This document shows, one piece after another, positions 53,505 to 62,222 of a stretch of 64,000 nt of DNA. Both the position numbers and the translations under genes were made by a program. Positions within the stretch are counted from its first letter, which is position 1; every line of letters starts with the position of its first letter. This DNA is from Pyrinomonadaceae bacterium (GTDB taxonomy: Bacteria > Acidobacteriota > Blastocatellia > Pyrinomonadales > Pyrinomonadaceae), in contig DASUNM010000023.1 of NCBI GenBank assembly GCA_036277115.1, forward strand, positions 62,001 through 126,000, read 5' to 3'. The notes below the pieces were generated by a model, which ran no database searches, had not been told where the DNA came from, and saw only the letters and a program-made list of their open reading frames with translations.

Positions 53505-54065
53505 GTTAAAAAGCGACATCGCTTTCCGGATGCCGTCCCGCAAAACCGAATGCACGGCTTCAGCGGCCTTGTCTAAAATCTTTTCAACTTCAGCCCGCTG
53601 CGGCTTTCGAAAATTCTCAAGCACGAAAGCTTTCGAGTCACTAACCGGATGATCCGGCTGGATTCCAATCCGCAGCCGGATGAACTCGTTTGTGCCAATT
53701 GCCCCGATAATCGACTTCAGTCCGTTGTGCCCGCCGGCGCTGCCACGCTCGCGCAAACGAATCGTGCCGAACGGCAAGGCCAAATCATCACTGATGACGA
53801 TCAAGTCCCGCGATGTGTCGTCAACATTTTCTTTCGCGAGCAAACCTGCGACCGCTTCGCCGCTCAAGTTCATGAACGTTTGCGGCTTCACCAGCCGGAC
53901 ACGTTCACCCTCAATCACCGCCGACCCAATCAGGGACCGACATTCGCGCCGCTTGACGGTCACATCTGCTGCCGCAGCCAACTTGTCAATCAACATGAAA
54001 CCCAGGTTGTGGCGCGTCCACGTGTACTCTTCGCCCGGGTTTCCTAATCCAACGATTAACCGCAT
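53502..54065 (-). CDS. pth: Peptidyl-tRNA hydrolase
   Basis: Releases tRNA from peptidyl-tRNA. MRLIVGLGNPGEEYTWTRHNLGFMLID contains the catalytic His (RHN), and LVKPQTFMNLSGEAV, VISDDLALPFGTIRLRERGSAGGHNGLKSII and FIRLRIGIQP complete the family signature. The ATG at 54065 is the conserved start; the frame is open two codons further to a TTG. It lies between rplY and rpsF, the common order. Confidence 0.97.
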   Translation of the reverse strand: MRLIVGLGNPGEEYTWTRHNLGFMLIDKLAAAADVTVKRRECRSLIGSAVIEGERVRLVKPQTFMNLSGEAVAGLLAKENVDDTSRDLIVISDDLALPFGTIRLRERGSAGGHNGLKSIIGAIGTNEFIRLRIGIQPDHPVSDSKAFVLENFRKPQRAEVEKILDKAAEAVHSVLRDGIRKAMSLFN

Positions 54066-54083
54066 TGCCAATTGCGTGCGTTC

Positions 54084-54142
54084 AGAGTACCGACTTTAGT
54101 CGGGCTTTTCGCAAGTAAGAGCCCAACTGAAGTTGGTACTCT
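54084..54142. repeat. Family B palindromic repeat, copy 2
   Basis: Arms AGAGTACCGACTTTAGTCGGG (54084-54104) and CCCAACTGAAGTTGGTACTCT (54122-54142), inverted. Relative of 38234-38297. It lies between rplY and pth. Confidence 0.85.
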
Positions 54143-54158
54143 AACCGGATCGGCAATG

Positions 54159-54836
54159 TCACGACTTGGCGTCTTCGCCCTCGCCTTCGTCTTCCTTCTT
54201 GCCCTTGCCGATGACTTCGGGTTCGGCCGGCGCCTCGCCTTCCACCGGCGCAGCTTCGACGACTTCTTCCTTCACCAGTCCGACCGTAGCGATTACGGTT
54301 TCGGGAGATTCGAGAATTTCTATCCCCGCCGCGACCGGAATGTCGGAAACGTGCAGCACGTCGTGCACCCCGAGATTCGTCACGTCGACGTCTATGTGTT
54401 CAGGAATCTCGCGCGGCTCACAACGAATGTCGATGTTGCGCACGATCTGCTCGAGCACGCCCGACTCCTCGCGCACGCCAAGCGGCTCGCCAACCAGTCG
54501 CAGCGGAACTGTCGCTTCGATCTTCTCGCCCTTGACCAGTCGTTTGAAATCCGCATGAACCAGCCGCATGCGCACCGGATCAATCTGGCGATCCGCGAAC
54601 ATGACTTCGCTCGCACCCACGCCCTCGACATCCACCGTGAAAATCGTGTTGCGTCCGGTGTCCGAGCGAAGGATCGCGGCCAGTTCGCTGAGCTGCGCCA
54701 ACGCCGCTACGCTTTCGCCCTCGCCGCCGTAGATGACCACGGGGACTTGTCCGTTGCGACGCGCGCGGCGCGAATCATTCTTCCCACGTCCTTCACGCGC
54801 CTGCGCTTTGATTACAATGTCTTTCTTCTCTGCCAT
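54159..54836 (-). CDS. rplY: Ribosomal protein bL25 (CTC form)
   Basis: 225 residues. VIKAQAREGRGKNDSRRARRNGQVPVVIYGG is the bL25 N-terminal domain that binds 5S rRNA; NTIFTVDVEG, VMFADRQIDPVRMRLVHADF and the TL5-type C-terminal domain (VLEQIVRNIDIRCEPREIPEHIDVDVTNL) make it the long CTC form. A charged tail (KGKKEDEGEGEDAKS) ends the protein. GGAG lies before the ATG. Confidence 0.95.
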   Translation of the reverse strand: MAEKKDIVIKAQAREGRGKNDSRRARRNGQVPVVIYGGEGESVAALAQLSELAAILRSDTGRNTIFTVDVEGVGASEVMFADRQIDPVRMRLVHADFKRLVKGEKIEATVPLRLVGEPLGVREESGVLEQIVRNIDIRCEPREIPEHIDVDVTNLGVHDVLHVSDIPVAAGIEILESPETVIATVGLVKEEVVEAAPVEGEAPAEPEVIGKGKKEDEGEGEDAKS

Positions 54837-54853
54837 GATTGCTCTCCAAAAAT

Positions 54854-54979
54854 AAAGCTGTCAGTTTTCAGCGTTCAGCTATCAGCAAGCGAGAACACGA
54901 AACTAGTCGATGTTCCGCTCGCGACTATCTCAAATTGTTTTACTGAAAGCTGAGAGCTGACGGCTAAAAGCTGTTCAGT
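54854..54979. repeat. Word array (AGCTGA/TCAGCT) between prs and rplY
   Basis: AAAGCTGTCAGTTTTCAGCG with TTCAGCTATCAGC at 54854-54886, then TACTGAAAGCTGAGAGCTGA with CGGCTAAAAGCTG at 54941-54979. The two blocks are inverted with respect to each other. The word differs from the other arrays, but the architecture is the same. Confidence 0.75.
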
Positions 54980-54988
54980 TTTTGCCCT

Positions 54989-55936
54989 TCATACGAAGAG
55001 CGAAGAAACCGAAGTCTCTTCATGGATCGACTTAATTGCCTTCGCCAAAAGAGGCGCAATACTAAGAACCGTAATGTTCTTGAGCTCGGCTGCCTTAGAG
55101 TTTAGCGGAATTGTGTTCGTAACTACAATCTGCTCGATGTCCGAAGCCTCCAGGTGCATGGCCGCGCGGCCCGAAAGTACCGGGTGCGTGAAGCATGCGT
55201 GGACGCGTTCCGCACCTGCTTTTTTCAATGCTTTTGCGACCTTCGTGATCGACCCGCCGGTGTCGCACATGTCATCGACAATCAAGCAGTTACGGCCTTG
55301 CACGTCGCCGACAACGTTCATGATTTCGGCCTCGTTCGGCTTGTCCCGGCGCTTATCGCACAGGGCCAGTTCCGCATCCAGCCGTTTCGCGTAAGCCCGG
55401 GCACGTTCGGCCCCACCTGTATCCGGCGCTACAACCGTCAGATTCGGCATCCGATTCTCGAGATAGTGCCGAATCATCACCGGCGCTGCGTACAAGTGAT
55501 CCACTGGAATATCAAAGAACCCCTGGATCTGCGCGGCGTGCAAATCCATCGTCACAATGCGATCGGCGCCGGCGGTGCGAATCAAATTCGCGACCATCTT
55601 TGCCGCGATTGGCACGCGCGGCCGATCCTTTTTGTCAGAGCGCGCGTACCCGTAATAGGGCAGCACCGCCGTCAGCCGCTCAGCCGATGAACGCCTGAAC
55701 GCATCCAGCATCACCAGCAACTCCATCAAATGAGAGTCAGTCGGCGGGCACGTCGGCTGCACAATGAAAACGTCCGCACCGCGAACGTTCTCTTCAATCT
55801 GAAAATTGAACTCGCCGTCCGAAAAGCGCGCGGTTTGGGCGCTGCCCAAATCGCAGTGCAGCTCGTGGCAAATCTCTTTTGCCAGAGCGCGATTCGCATT
55901 ACCGGAAAAGACTTTTATGCCGCCGGTGGTGCTCAT
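54989..55936 (-). CDS. prs: Ribose-phosphate pyrophosphokinase
   Basis: Makes PRPP from ribose 5-phosphate and ATP. IKVFSGNANRALAKEI, RFSDGEFNFQIEENVRGADVFIVQPT, PYYGYARSDKKDRPRVPIAAKMVANLI, VTMDLHAAQIQGFF, the PRPP-binding loop CLIVDDMCDTGGSI and TNTIPL are all present, full length (315). An ATG start. It follows tRNA-Gln and ispE in the conserved ispE-prs-rplY-pth order. Confidence 0.98.
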   Translation of the reverse strand: MSTTGGIKVFSGNANRALAKEICHELHCDLGSAQTARFSDGEFNFQIEENVRGADVFIVQPTCPPTDSHLMELLVMLDAFRRSSAERLTAVLPYYGYARSDKKDRPRVPIAAKMVANLIRTAGADRIVTMDLHAAQIQGFFDIPVDHLYAAPVMIRHYLENRMPNLTVVAPDTGGAERARAYAKRLDAELALCDKRRDKPNEAEIMNVVGDVQGRNCLIVDDMCDTGGSITKVAKALKKAGAERVHACFTHPVLSGRAAMHLEASDIEQIVVTNTIPLNSKAAELKNITVLSIAPLLAKAIKSIHEETSVSSLFV

Positions 55937-55941
55937 TAACT

Positions 55942-56010
55942 AGTGGCACAGACTTCAGTCTGTGAGTTTTAATCCTCACGCTTGGATCCACAGACTGAAG
56001 TCTGTGCTAC
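55942..56010. repeat. Family A palindromic repeat between prs and tRNA-Gln
   Basis: Arms GTGGCACAGACTTCAGTCTG (from 55943) and CAGACTGAAGTCTGTGCTAC (to 56010), inverted with one mismatch over 22 bases. Confidence 0.9.
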
Positions 56011-56020
56011 GTGGAAAAAT

Positions 56021-56095
56021 TGGCTGGGGCGGAAGGATTCGAACCTACGAATGCCGGATCCAAAGACCGGTGCCTTACCACTTGGCGACGCCCCA
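56021..56095 (-). tRNA. tRNA-Gln(TTG)
   Basis: On the minus strand TGGGGCG pairs with the 3' arm CGCCCCA, discriminator G, CCA encoded. The anticodon stem-loop ACCGGTCTTTGGATCCGGC gives TTG. T arm GTAGGTTCGAATCCTTC. The first bases TGGGG are typical of tRNA-Gln. Confidence 0.95.
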
Positions 56096-56122
56096 ACATT
56101 ATCGGTCTAGTACAAGACCAAA

Positions 56123-57034
56123 TCACGAGATTTCGCCCGCCGCGCCCATCGCGCTTCGATAGCGGTTGCGCCCAACCGTCTTACAAGGAAACGCGCGCCA
56201 ACCAGTTTCGAGTTCGATCGCCTGAATGGCGCGCTCCTGAGCGTCCTGATTTTCAAAAATCCCGAATACCGCTGAGCCGCTGCCGCTGAGCATGGCCGCG
56301 CCTGCTCCGGATTTCAGCAAGGCGACTTTCGCACGTTCGATCTCCGGTTCAAGCTGAAAAACTACCGGCTCGAAATCGTTGTGCAGCGAATTCAAATCGA
56401 TTGAAGCGGAAGAGTCGCTCGCCTGCGAACGAAGTAGAATAGGTTTCGAGTCAGAGGATGTCAAGGCTGCCCGATTCAGCATACCGTACGCTTTTGCAGT
56501 GGAAATACTCGCGTTCGGTTTGATGACAAGAAGGTGCTTCGGCAAATCTTCGAGTGATTCAACTAGATTGCCACGACCTGTCGCGCGCGCGGTGCCTCCG
56601 TGAAGAAAGAAGGGCACGTCCGAACCGAGACCTTCGGCTACCAGGGCAAGATCGTCTGCTGAAATTTCGATTTTCCACAGTAATGCCAGGGCGAGCAGCG
56701 TTGCGGCCGCGTCAGACGATCCACCACCCAGACCAGCTTCCGCTGGAATGCGTTTTTCGAGACAAACCCTGACTCCCCGTCTGATCGAATAGCGTTCGCG
56801 CAGCGCCGCTGCGGCCCGCCAGACGAGATTGGTTTTATCAGCAGGAACCGACTGATCGTCGCACCACAACCGTATGACGTCGTCATTGGTTTCTTCGAAA
56901 GTTAGTGTGTCGTGAAGGCTGATGGTCTGCAGGACCGTGTCGATTTCGTGGTAACCGTCTGCCCGCTTGCCGGGAACGCGCAAGCTCCAATTGATTTTCG
57001 CGAACGCCGGGATTGTGATCGATCTTAAACCCAT
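56123..57034 (-). CDS. ispE: 4-diphosphocytidyl-2-C-methyl-D-erythritol kinase
   Basis: IspE phosphorylates CDP-methylerythritol in the MEP isoprenoid pathway. ITIPAFAKINWSLRVPGKRADGYHEIDTVLQTISLHD, the GHMP-kinase ATP loop PAEAGLGGGSSDAAATLLAL, GSDVPFFLHGGTARATGRG and MLSGSGSAVFGIF are all present. The frame is open to 57082, but the extra 16 residues are translated from a palindromic repeat (57042-57107), so the ATG at 57034 is used. tRNA-Gln and prs follow. Confidence 0.95.
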   Translation of the reverse strand: MGLRSITIPAFAKINWSLRVPGKRADGYHEIDTVLQTISLHDTLTFEETNDDVIRLWCDDQSVPADKTNLVWRAAAALRERYSIRRGVRVCLEKRIPAEAGLGGGSSDAAATLLALALLWKIEISADDLALVAEGLGSDVPFFLHGGTARATGRGNLVESLEDLPKHLLVIKPNASISTAKAYGMLNRAALTSSDSKPILLRSQASDSSASIDLNSLHNDFEPVVFQLEPEIERAKVALLKSGAGAAMLSGSGSAVFGIFENQDAQERAIQAIELETGWRAFPCKTVGRNRYRSAMGAAGEIS

Positions 57035-57041
57035 AGATGGT

Positions 57042-57107
57042 TTTAGAGGCGGGCTACCGCCCGCCAGCTTCTTGCGCATCACGGGCGGGCAATAGCCCGC
57101 CTCTAAA
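57042..57107. repeat. Dispersed palindromic repeat, family D (TTTAGAGGCGGGCT)
   Basis: Arms TTTAGAGGCGGGCT (57042-57055) and AGCCCGCCTCTAAA (57094-57107) are exact inverted copies; inside is a further GCGGGC/GCCCGC-type hairpin. The stop codon of the amidohydrolase gene lies within the right arm. A degenerate copy is at 62157-62209. Confidence 0.9.
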
Positions 57108-58440
57108 CGGATGTAGGTAGGTTTGCTCGCTCAGACAACGACTTCGCTTCGCGATTGGCGTCGGCGATCACTTCGGCTTCGTTCATTGTCTGCAACTCGC
57201 CGTCGCGCATGACGATGCGGCCGTCAATAATCGTGGTCCGCACGTCGCTCGACTGCGCTGAGTAAACTACGGAAGAGACGACATCGGTTTCGGGCGCTGC
57301 ATGCAGGCGATTCAGATTAACTATGATCACGTCAGCGCGTTTACCGGCTTCGATGCTGCCGATTTCGTCACCCACACCCAGCGCCCGCGCGCCGTCGATC
57401 GTTGCTATGCGCAACGCGCGCCCCGCCGGCAGCACCTCGGGTCCGTGTAGAACTTTTTGCAGCAGCGCCGCGGTTCGCATCTCGGTAAACATATCGAGGC
57501 GGTTGTTGCAGGGCGCTCCGTCAGCACCCAGCGAGACTGAAATCCCGCGTTCGAGCATCGCCGTCACTGGCGCGACTCCGGAACCAAGCTTCAAGTTCGA
57601 CGAAGGACAATGCGCCACGTTCGTTTGCGTTTTTTGCAGCGTTTCGAATTCACGATCACTGACGTGGACGCAGTGCGCCAACAAAACGTGCCGGCCTGAA
57701 ACGCCTAACGAATCCAGATATACGATATTCCGCAAACCGGTTTCGTTCTCGACCATTTCACACTCGGCCATGTTTTCGGATGCGTGCGTGTGAATCATCA
57801 CGCCTCGCTCGCGTGCCAGCTTCGCCACTTCTGTAAGCAGCTCGCGCGTGCAACTGACTGCGAATCGCGGCGCGAAGCAAACGCGAATGCGACCGTCCGC
57901 CTTACCGTGCCACTGATCGATCAGCTGGAGCGATTCATCGATCGAGTCCTGAGTTCTTTCAGCCAGTGCCGGTGGAGTGTCCTCTCCCTTGTCCATCATG
58001 CACTTGCCGACGGTGGCCCGGAATCCCGTTTCTTCAACCACGCGAAAGACTTCTTCGGTGTGGCTTACAGTTTCCATTGTCAGCGCGCACGTTGTTCCGC
58101 CTTTGATTAGTTCTGCTATTCCCAGACGCGCCGATGCGCGAATTGACTGCGGAGTGTGCGCCGCTTCCATCGGCCAGATGCGCTTTTTCAGCCAATCGAT
58201 GAGCGACAAATCGTCGGCCGCTCCGCGAAAGAGAGTCTGACAAAGATGAATATGCGTCTGAATAAATCCAGGCAGGACGGCGCAACCTTCAGCATCGATA
58301 ACTTCATCAGCGCTGCTTGTATTCTGCTCTCCGACCGCCGCAATTCGTCCCTCGCGAATCAACAGATCGCCGCGCACGATGGAATTTTCAGAATCCATCG
58401 TCACAATCGTGCCGTTCTTAATCAGAATTGATTCGCTCAT
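57103..58440 (-). CDS. Amidohydrolase (5'-methylthioadenosine/S-adenosylhomocysteine deaminase-like)
   Basis: 445 residues. Metal ligands are in [16 protein letters not shown] (HxH), [19 protein letters not shown] and [35 protein letters not shown] is typical of the MtaD/SAH deaminase group of the amidohydrolase superfamily, which deaminates adenosine derivatives. Other cytosine/guanine-type deaminases of this family look similar, so the exact substrate is uncertain. The ATG start is preceded by an inverted-repeat region; the stop lies inside a family D repeat. Confidence 0.88.
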   Translation of the reverse strand: MSESILIKNGTIVTMDSENSIVRGDLLIREGRIAAVGEQNTSSADEVIDAEGCAVLPGFIQTHIHLCQTLFRGAADDLSLIDWLKKRIWPMEAAHTPQSIRASARLGIAELIKGGTTCALTMETVSHTEEVFRVVEETGFRATVGKCMMDKGEDTPPALAERTQDSIDESLQLIDQWHGKADGRIRVCFAPRFAVSCTRELLTEVAKLARERGVMIHTHASENMAECEMVENETGLRNIVYLDSLGVSGRHVLLAHCVHVSDREFETLQKTQTNVAHCPSSNLKLGSGVAPVTAMLERGISVSLGADGAPCNNRLDMFTEMRTAALLQKVLHGPEVLPAGRALRIATIDGARALGVGDEIGSIEAGKRADVIIVNLNRLHAAPETDVVSSVVYSAQSSDVRTTIIDGRIVMRDGELQTMNEAEVIADANREAKSLSERANLPTSV

Positions 58441-58490
58441 GAAATCGCCGCGCGGATTATGCGGAGATTATGGGAGGACTGTAAAGGTGA

Positions 58491-58618
58491 GGTCAGTACC
58501 AGGAGCGGTAACGACCGGGTCTTTGCATAACGCCGAAGATGCCTGCCGTGACCCGGTCGCTACCACCACCCCACGCCGGCTGCCCGCGCGGGGACCCCGG
58601 TCCGCTCCCGGTACTGAC
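58491..58618. repeat. Dispersed nested palindrome, family E (GGTCAGTACC type)
   Basis: Outer arms GTCAGTACCAGGAGCGG (58492-58508) and CCGCTCCCGGTACTGAC (58602-58618), 16 of 17 inverted. Inner arms GGTAACGACCGGGTC (58507-58521) and GACCCGGTCGCTACC (58550-58564), 14 of 15. The left arms overlap by two bases, so two alternative hairpins can form. It fills the gap between recA and the amidohydrolase. Confidence 0.9.
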
Positions 58619-58630
58619 TCCATTGTCGCC

Positions 58631-59707
58631 CTACTTCTTCTCGCCTGCTGCCGCAGCTTTCTTTTGCTCGCCACCGTTCGGCGCAGCGGCTTCTTCACGC
58701 ACCGGAAATCCCAAGGCACGCTTCACATCGTTCTCAATCTTGCGCAGCAATTCCGGATGATCTTTCAGAGTCTGTTTTGAATTCTCACGGCCCTGGCCCA
58801 GGCGGTCGCCTTTGTAAGAGAACCACGCGCCACTTTTTTCGACCACGCGATTCGCAGTAGCGAGATCGAGCAAATCGCCCTCGCGCGAAATTCCCTCGCC
58901 GTACATGATGTCGAATTCGCATTCGCGGAATGGCGGTGCGACTTTGTTCTTTGCGACTTTGACCTTGGTGCGGTTGCCGACCACGCGGTCGCCGTCTTTG
59001 ATGGCGCCAATGCGACGAATGTCCAGACGCAGAGACGAATAGAACTTCAGCGCGCGTCCGCCGGTAGTCGTTTCGGGACTGCCGAACATCACGCCGATCT
59101 TTTCACGGATCTGATTGATGAAGATGAAGCAGGTGTTTGACTGGGAGACAATCGCGGTCAGCTTGCGCAATGCCTGAGACATCAGGCGCGCCTGCAGACC
59201 GGGAAGCGAATCGCCCATCTCGCCGTCGAGCTCCGCGCGCGGCACGAGCGCGGCCACAGAATCCACGACGATGACATCGACGCCATTCGATCGCACGAGC
59301 GCCTCGGCGATTTCCAGGGCCTGTTCGCCTGAGTCGGGCTGTGAAATCAGCATGTCATCGACATTCACGCCGAGTTTCTCAGCATATTGGGCGTCCATGG
59401 CGTGTTCAGCGTCAATGTAAGCGGCGACGCCTCCGGCCAATTGCGCTTGCGCCACGATATGCATCGCCAGCGTGGATTTACCCGAACTCTCCGGCCCATA
59501 AATCTCAACGATGCGTCCGCGTGGCACTCCACCAATCCCAATCGCCGCGTCCAGCGACAGCGACGTCGTCGAAATCGCCGGCACGTCCGAAACGTCACGC
59601 TCGCCTAGACGCATGATCGATCCTTTGCCGAAACGCTTTTCAATGTTGAGCAGCGCGGCTTCAATGGCGCGACTGCGATCTGCAATTCTGTCTTCTGACA
59701 TGGGCAT
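58631..59707 (-). CDS. recA: Recombinase RecA
   Basis: 358 residues. Walker [10 protein letters not shown] (71-79), [19 protein letters not shown], the [42 protein letters not shown] segment (Walker B, L2) and the TRNA-like C-terminal domain are all there. RecA forms the filament for strand exchange and LexA cleavage. The short Ala/Lys tail is common. No LexA-box of the CTGT-N8-ACAG or GAAC-N4-GTTC type is visible upstream. The starts at 59707 and 59701 (two codons on) are both possible. Confidence 0.98.
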   Translation of the reverse strand: MPMSEDRIADRSRAIEAALLNIEKRFGKGSIMRLGERDVSDVPAISTTSLSLDAAIGIGGVPRGRIVEIYGPESSGKSTLAMHIVAQAQLAGGVAAYIDAEHAMDAQYAEKLGVNVDDMLISQPDSGEQALEIAEALVRSNGVDVIVVDSVAALVPRAELDGEMGDSLPGLQARLMSQALRKLTAIVSQSNTCFIFINQIREKIGVMFGSPETTTGGRALKFYSSLRLDIRRIGAIKDGDRVVGNRTKVKVAKNKVAPPFRECEFDIMYGEGISREGDLLDLATANRVVEKSGAWFSYKGDRLGQGRENSKQTLKDHPELLRKIENDVKRALGFPVREEAAAPNGGEQKKAAAAGEKK

Positions 59708-60010
59708 CTCTTTCTTCTGCTCCTCTTCGTTAGCTCAATTTGTGTTTTCACGTCCACGACCGCTCAAGACCGTCGCTATCCCGACTTGTCGGGATCCTGA
59801 CACGAGCGGAGGATAACACAACTCAAGCGGGAATGGAACAGAGTTTCATGTGTGCAACACGGATTATTTCGGGAGGGTGGAAGCGTTTAGACTGCGCGTC
59901 TCGGCAGCCCTCTCTGCGCCTCCCGATGGGGAGTGAGAGCGCGCGTCGAATCATCAAGAATCCAACAGTGCCGCGCCAGCATACTCCAGTAGCGCCGCTT
60001 TGGTCGATGC
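59708..60010. other. Gap between recA and trpA with an 18-bp palindrome
   Basis: 303 bases with no gene supported. At 59778-59795 is ATCCCGACTTGTCGGGAT, 8-bp arms with a two-base centre, about 70 bases before the recA start. It may be an operator or a scattered repeat. The rest shows nothing I can name. Confidence 0.5.
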
Positions 60011-60802
60011 CTAGATTTTAGCTACCAACGATCCGGCAAACTGACCAACTTTACCGACCATGTTGGGCTCACCGGCATGCTGCTCAATGACCTGGACAAT
60101 CGCTGATCCGACGACCGCGGCATCAGCATAACGCCAAACATCCTGGACATGTTCGGGCCTTGAGATGCCGAAGCCGACGGCGACCGGCAGGTCAGAAAAT
60201 CCACGCAGGCGAACGACTAGTTTCTCCGCCTCCGCGCTCATTTTTTCGCGAGCGCCCGTAACTCCCGCACGCGACACAGCGTAGACGAACCCGCTGGCGC
60301 GTTCGGCAATCATCTGCAAACGAGCATCGGTCGAAGTGGGCGCCGCCAGAAAGATTAGGTCAATATCATGAGCGCGCAGCATCGCCGAGAAGCGGCCGGC
60401 CTCCTCCGGAATCAGATCGGTCACGAGAATGCCGTCGATTTCCGCGTGTTCAGCTTCGCGAGCAAGTTTCTCCAGGCCGAATTGCAGAAGCGGGTTGAAA
60501 TAGCTGAACAGAACGATGGGCACTGTCGTCTGCTTTCGGACAGCGCGCACCACGTCCAGGATAGCGGCCAAACCAAAGCCATGTCGCAAGGCGCGCTCAG
60601 AAGCTCTTTGAATCACCGGCCCATCAGCCATCGGATCGCTGAACGGGACGCCGAGCTCGATGACGCTGGCACCAGCGCGTGCGAGTTCGAGAATTAACTC
60701 TTCCGTAGTGCCGAGATCAGGGTCGCCGGCGGTGATGAAAGGAATGAAGCCCTTCTTGTCGTTGCGTTTGAGAGCCTCAAATGTGGCAGCGATCCGTGAC
60801 AT
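60011..60802 (-). CDS. trpA: Tryptophan synthase alpha chain
   Basis: Cleaves indole-glycerol phosphate. Catalytic E49 (VIELGVPFSDPMADGP) and D60 are at the same positions as in Salmonella TrpA. GFIPFITAGDPDL, GILVTDLIPEEA, LIFLAAPTS, VSRAGVTGARE and VAVGFGISRPEH complete the family. 263 residues. It follows trpB with a gap of 136 bases containing a repeat. Other trp genes are not in the window. Confidence 0.97.
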   Translation of the reverse strand: MSRIAATFEALKRNDKKGFIPFITAGDPDLGTTEELILELARAGASVIELGVPFSDPMADGPVIQRASERALRHGFGLAAILDVVRAVRKQTTVPIVLFSYFNPLLQFGLEKLAREAEHAEIDGILVTDLIPEEAGRFSAMLRAHDIDLIFLAAPTSTDARLQMIAERASGFVYAVSRAGVTGAREKMSAEAEKLVVRLRGFSDLPVAVGFGISRPEHVQDVWRYADAAVVGSAIVQVIEQHAGEPNMVGKVGQFAGSLVAKI

Positions 60803-60806
60803 TCAT

Positions 60807-60872
60807 GGCTCCGTAGGAGCCTGATGTTTATAGCTCCCGTCCAACCCAACAACACAGCCCCGTAGGAGCCGC
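60807..60872. repeat. Dispersed repeat (GGCTCC-GTA-GGAGCC type) between trpB and trpA
   Basis: GGCTCCGTAGGAGCC (60807-60821) is a perfect 6-bp hairpin; a degenerate second unit CCCCGTAGGAGCCGC follows at 60858-60872. A scattered repeat type, not a coding sequence. Confidence 0.7.
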
Positions 60873-60938
60873 AGAATTACGCCCCTCACGAGGCTGCCTC
60901 AAATTCAGAGCAGCCTTTTGACTGTAAACATTTTGTGG

Positions 60939-62144
60939 CTAACGGGACGGCAGAGCATCGCGAACACTGTCGACGTCTTTATCACCGCGACCAGAAAGAT
61001 TCACAATCAGAATTTCTTCGGATTTCAATTCACGCGCGACGTTCATCGCGTGCGCGACGGCGTGCGCCGATTCCAGCGCCGGAATGATTCCTTCCAAACG
61101 CGATAACGTTTTGAAGGCCGCCAGCGCTTCATCGTCAGTCACCGAAGTGTATTCGACGCGATGCTGGTCATGAAGATACGCATGCTCCGGCCCAATCGAT
61201 GGATAATCGAGTCCCGCCGAGACTGAATGCGTCGTCGCGATTTGTCCGCGCTCATCCTGCAAAACGTAACTCATGGTGCCCTGGAGAACTCCTGGTCGAC
61301 CACCGCCATTCGCATTGAATCGCGCCGCGTGTTGCCCGATTTCGCCCCCCATGCCGCCGGCCTCGACGCCAATCATACGCACCGATTCATCAGATAAGAA
61401 CGGGTGGAACATGCCGATTGAATTCGACCCGCCACCCACGCAGGCGACCAGGCAATCCGGCAGGCGTCCTTCCTTTTCGAGAATTTGTTCACGCGTTTCA
61501 CGTCCGATGACACTTTGAAAGTCGCGCACCATCAAAGGATATGGATGTGGCCCCAGCGCGCTTCCCAGCAGGTAGTAACTATCCTCAACATTCGTCACCC
61601 AATCGCGCAGAGCTTCGTTGATGGCGTCTTTCAAAGTGCGTGAGCCGCCATCGACTTCACGAACTTCGGCGCCCATGAGCTGCATGCGGAAAACATTCAA
61701 CGCCTGACGCTTCATGTCTTCGGCGCCCATGTAAACGACGCATTGCAGTCCGAACAAGGCACAGACTGTCGCAGTGGCGACGCCGTGCTGACCGGCGCCA
61801 GTCTCCGCGATGATGCGGCGTTTGCCCATGCGCCCCGCCAGCAGAATCTGGCCCAGCGTATTGTTAATTTTGTGAGCGCCGGTGTGAAGAAGATCTTCGC
61901 GCTTGAGATAAATGCGGGCGCCGCCCGAACGCTCAGTCAAACGTTGCGCAAAGAAAAGCGGAGTAGGCCGGCCAGCGTAGTCGCATAACAGCTTGTTGAG
62001 TTCGTTTTGAAAATTCTCGTCCGCGCGCGCAGATTCATAGGCCGCCGTTAGTTCTTCCAGCGGCGCCATCAGCGTTTCAGGCACGAACCGCCCGCCGTAG
62101 GGACCCCAGTGGCCGAGCGAATCAGGTTGTGTAATTGGCTTCAC
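60939..62144 (-). CDS. trpB: Tryptophan synthase beta chain
   Basis: Joins indole and serine with PLP. The PLP Lys is K92 in [75 protein letters not shown] and the C-terminal [12 protein letters not shown] are present. 401 residues. The start is GTG at 62144 without a clear ribosome-binding site; trpA follows, so the subunits are co-transcribed. Confidence 0.98.
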   Translation of the reverse strand: MKPITQPDSLGHWGPYGGRFVPETLMAPLEELTAAYESARADENFQNELNKLLCDYAGRPTPLFFAQRLTERSGGARIYLKREDLLHTGAHKINNTLGQILLAGRMGKRRIIAETGAGQHGVATATVCALFGLQCVVYMGAEDMKRQALNVFRMQLMGAEVREVDGGSRTLKDAINEALRDWVTNVEDSYYLLGSALGPHPYPLMVRDFQSVIGRETREQILEKEGRLPDCLVACVGGGSNSIGMFHPFLSDESVRMIGVEAGGMGGEIGQHAARFNANGGGRPGVLQGTMSYVLQDERGQIATTHSVSAGLDYPSIGPEHAYLHDQHRVEYTSVTDDEALAAFKTLSRLEGIIPALESAHAVAHAMNVARELKSEEILIVNLSGRGDKDVDSVRDALPSR

Positions 62145-62156
62145 AAAAAACCAAAT

Positions 62157-62209
62157 CGTTTAGCGGGGCTACTACCCCAAATTCGGCAAGCGGTGGCCCG
62201 CCCTAAACG
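62157..62209. repeat. Family D palindromic repeat, degenerate copy
   Basis: CGTTTAG and CTAAACG ends enclose GCGGGGCTACTACCCC and GGCGGGCC-like strings as in 57042-57107, read in the opposite direction. It lies between the LptA-like gene and trpB. Confidence 0.65.
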
Positions 62210-62222
62210 ACTTCTGGAGCGG

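Noticed and set aside
59708-59830. LexA box upstream of recA
   Set aside because: Neither the CTGT-N8-ACAG nor the GAAC-N4-GTTC pattern is present; only an unrelated palindrome is seen.
59740-60021. 93-codon frame between recA and trpA
   Set aside because: It reads through the palindrome and the trpA end on the other strand; nothing supports a protein.
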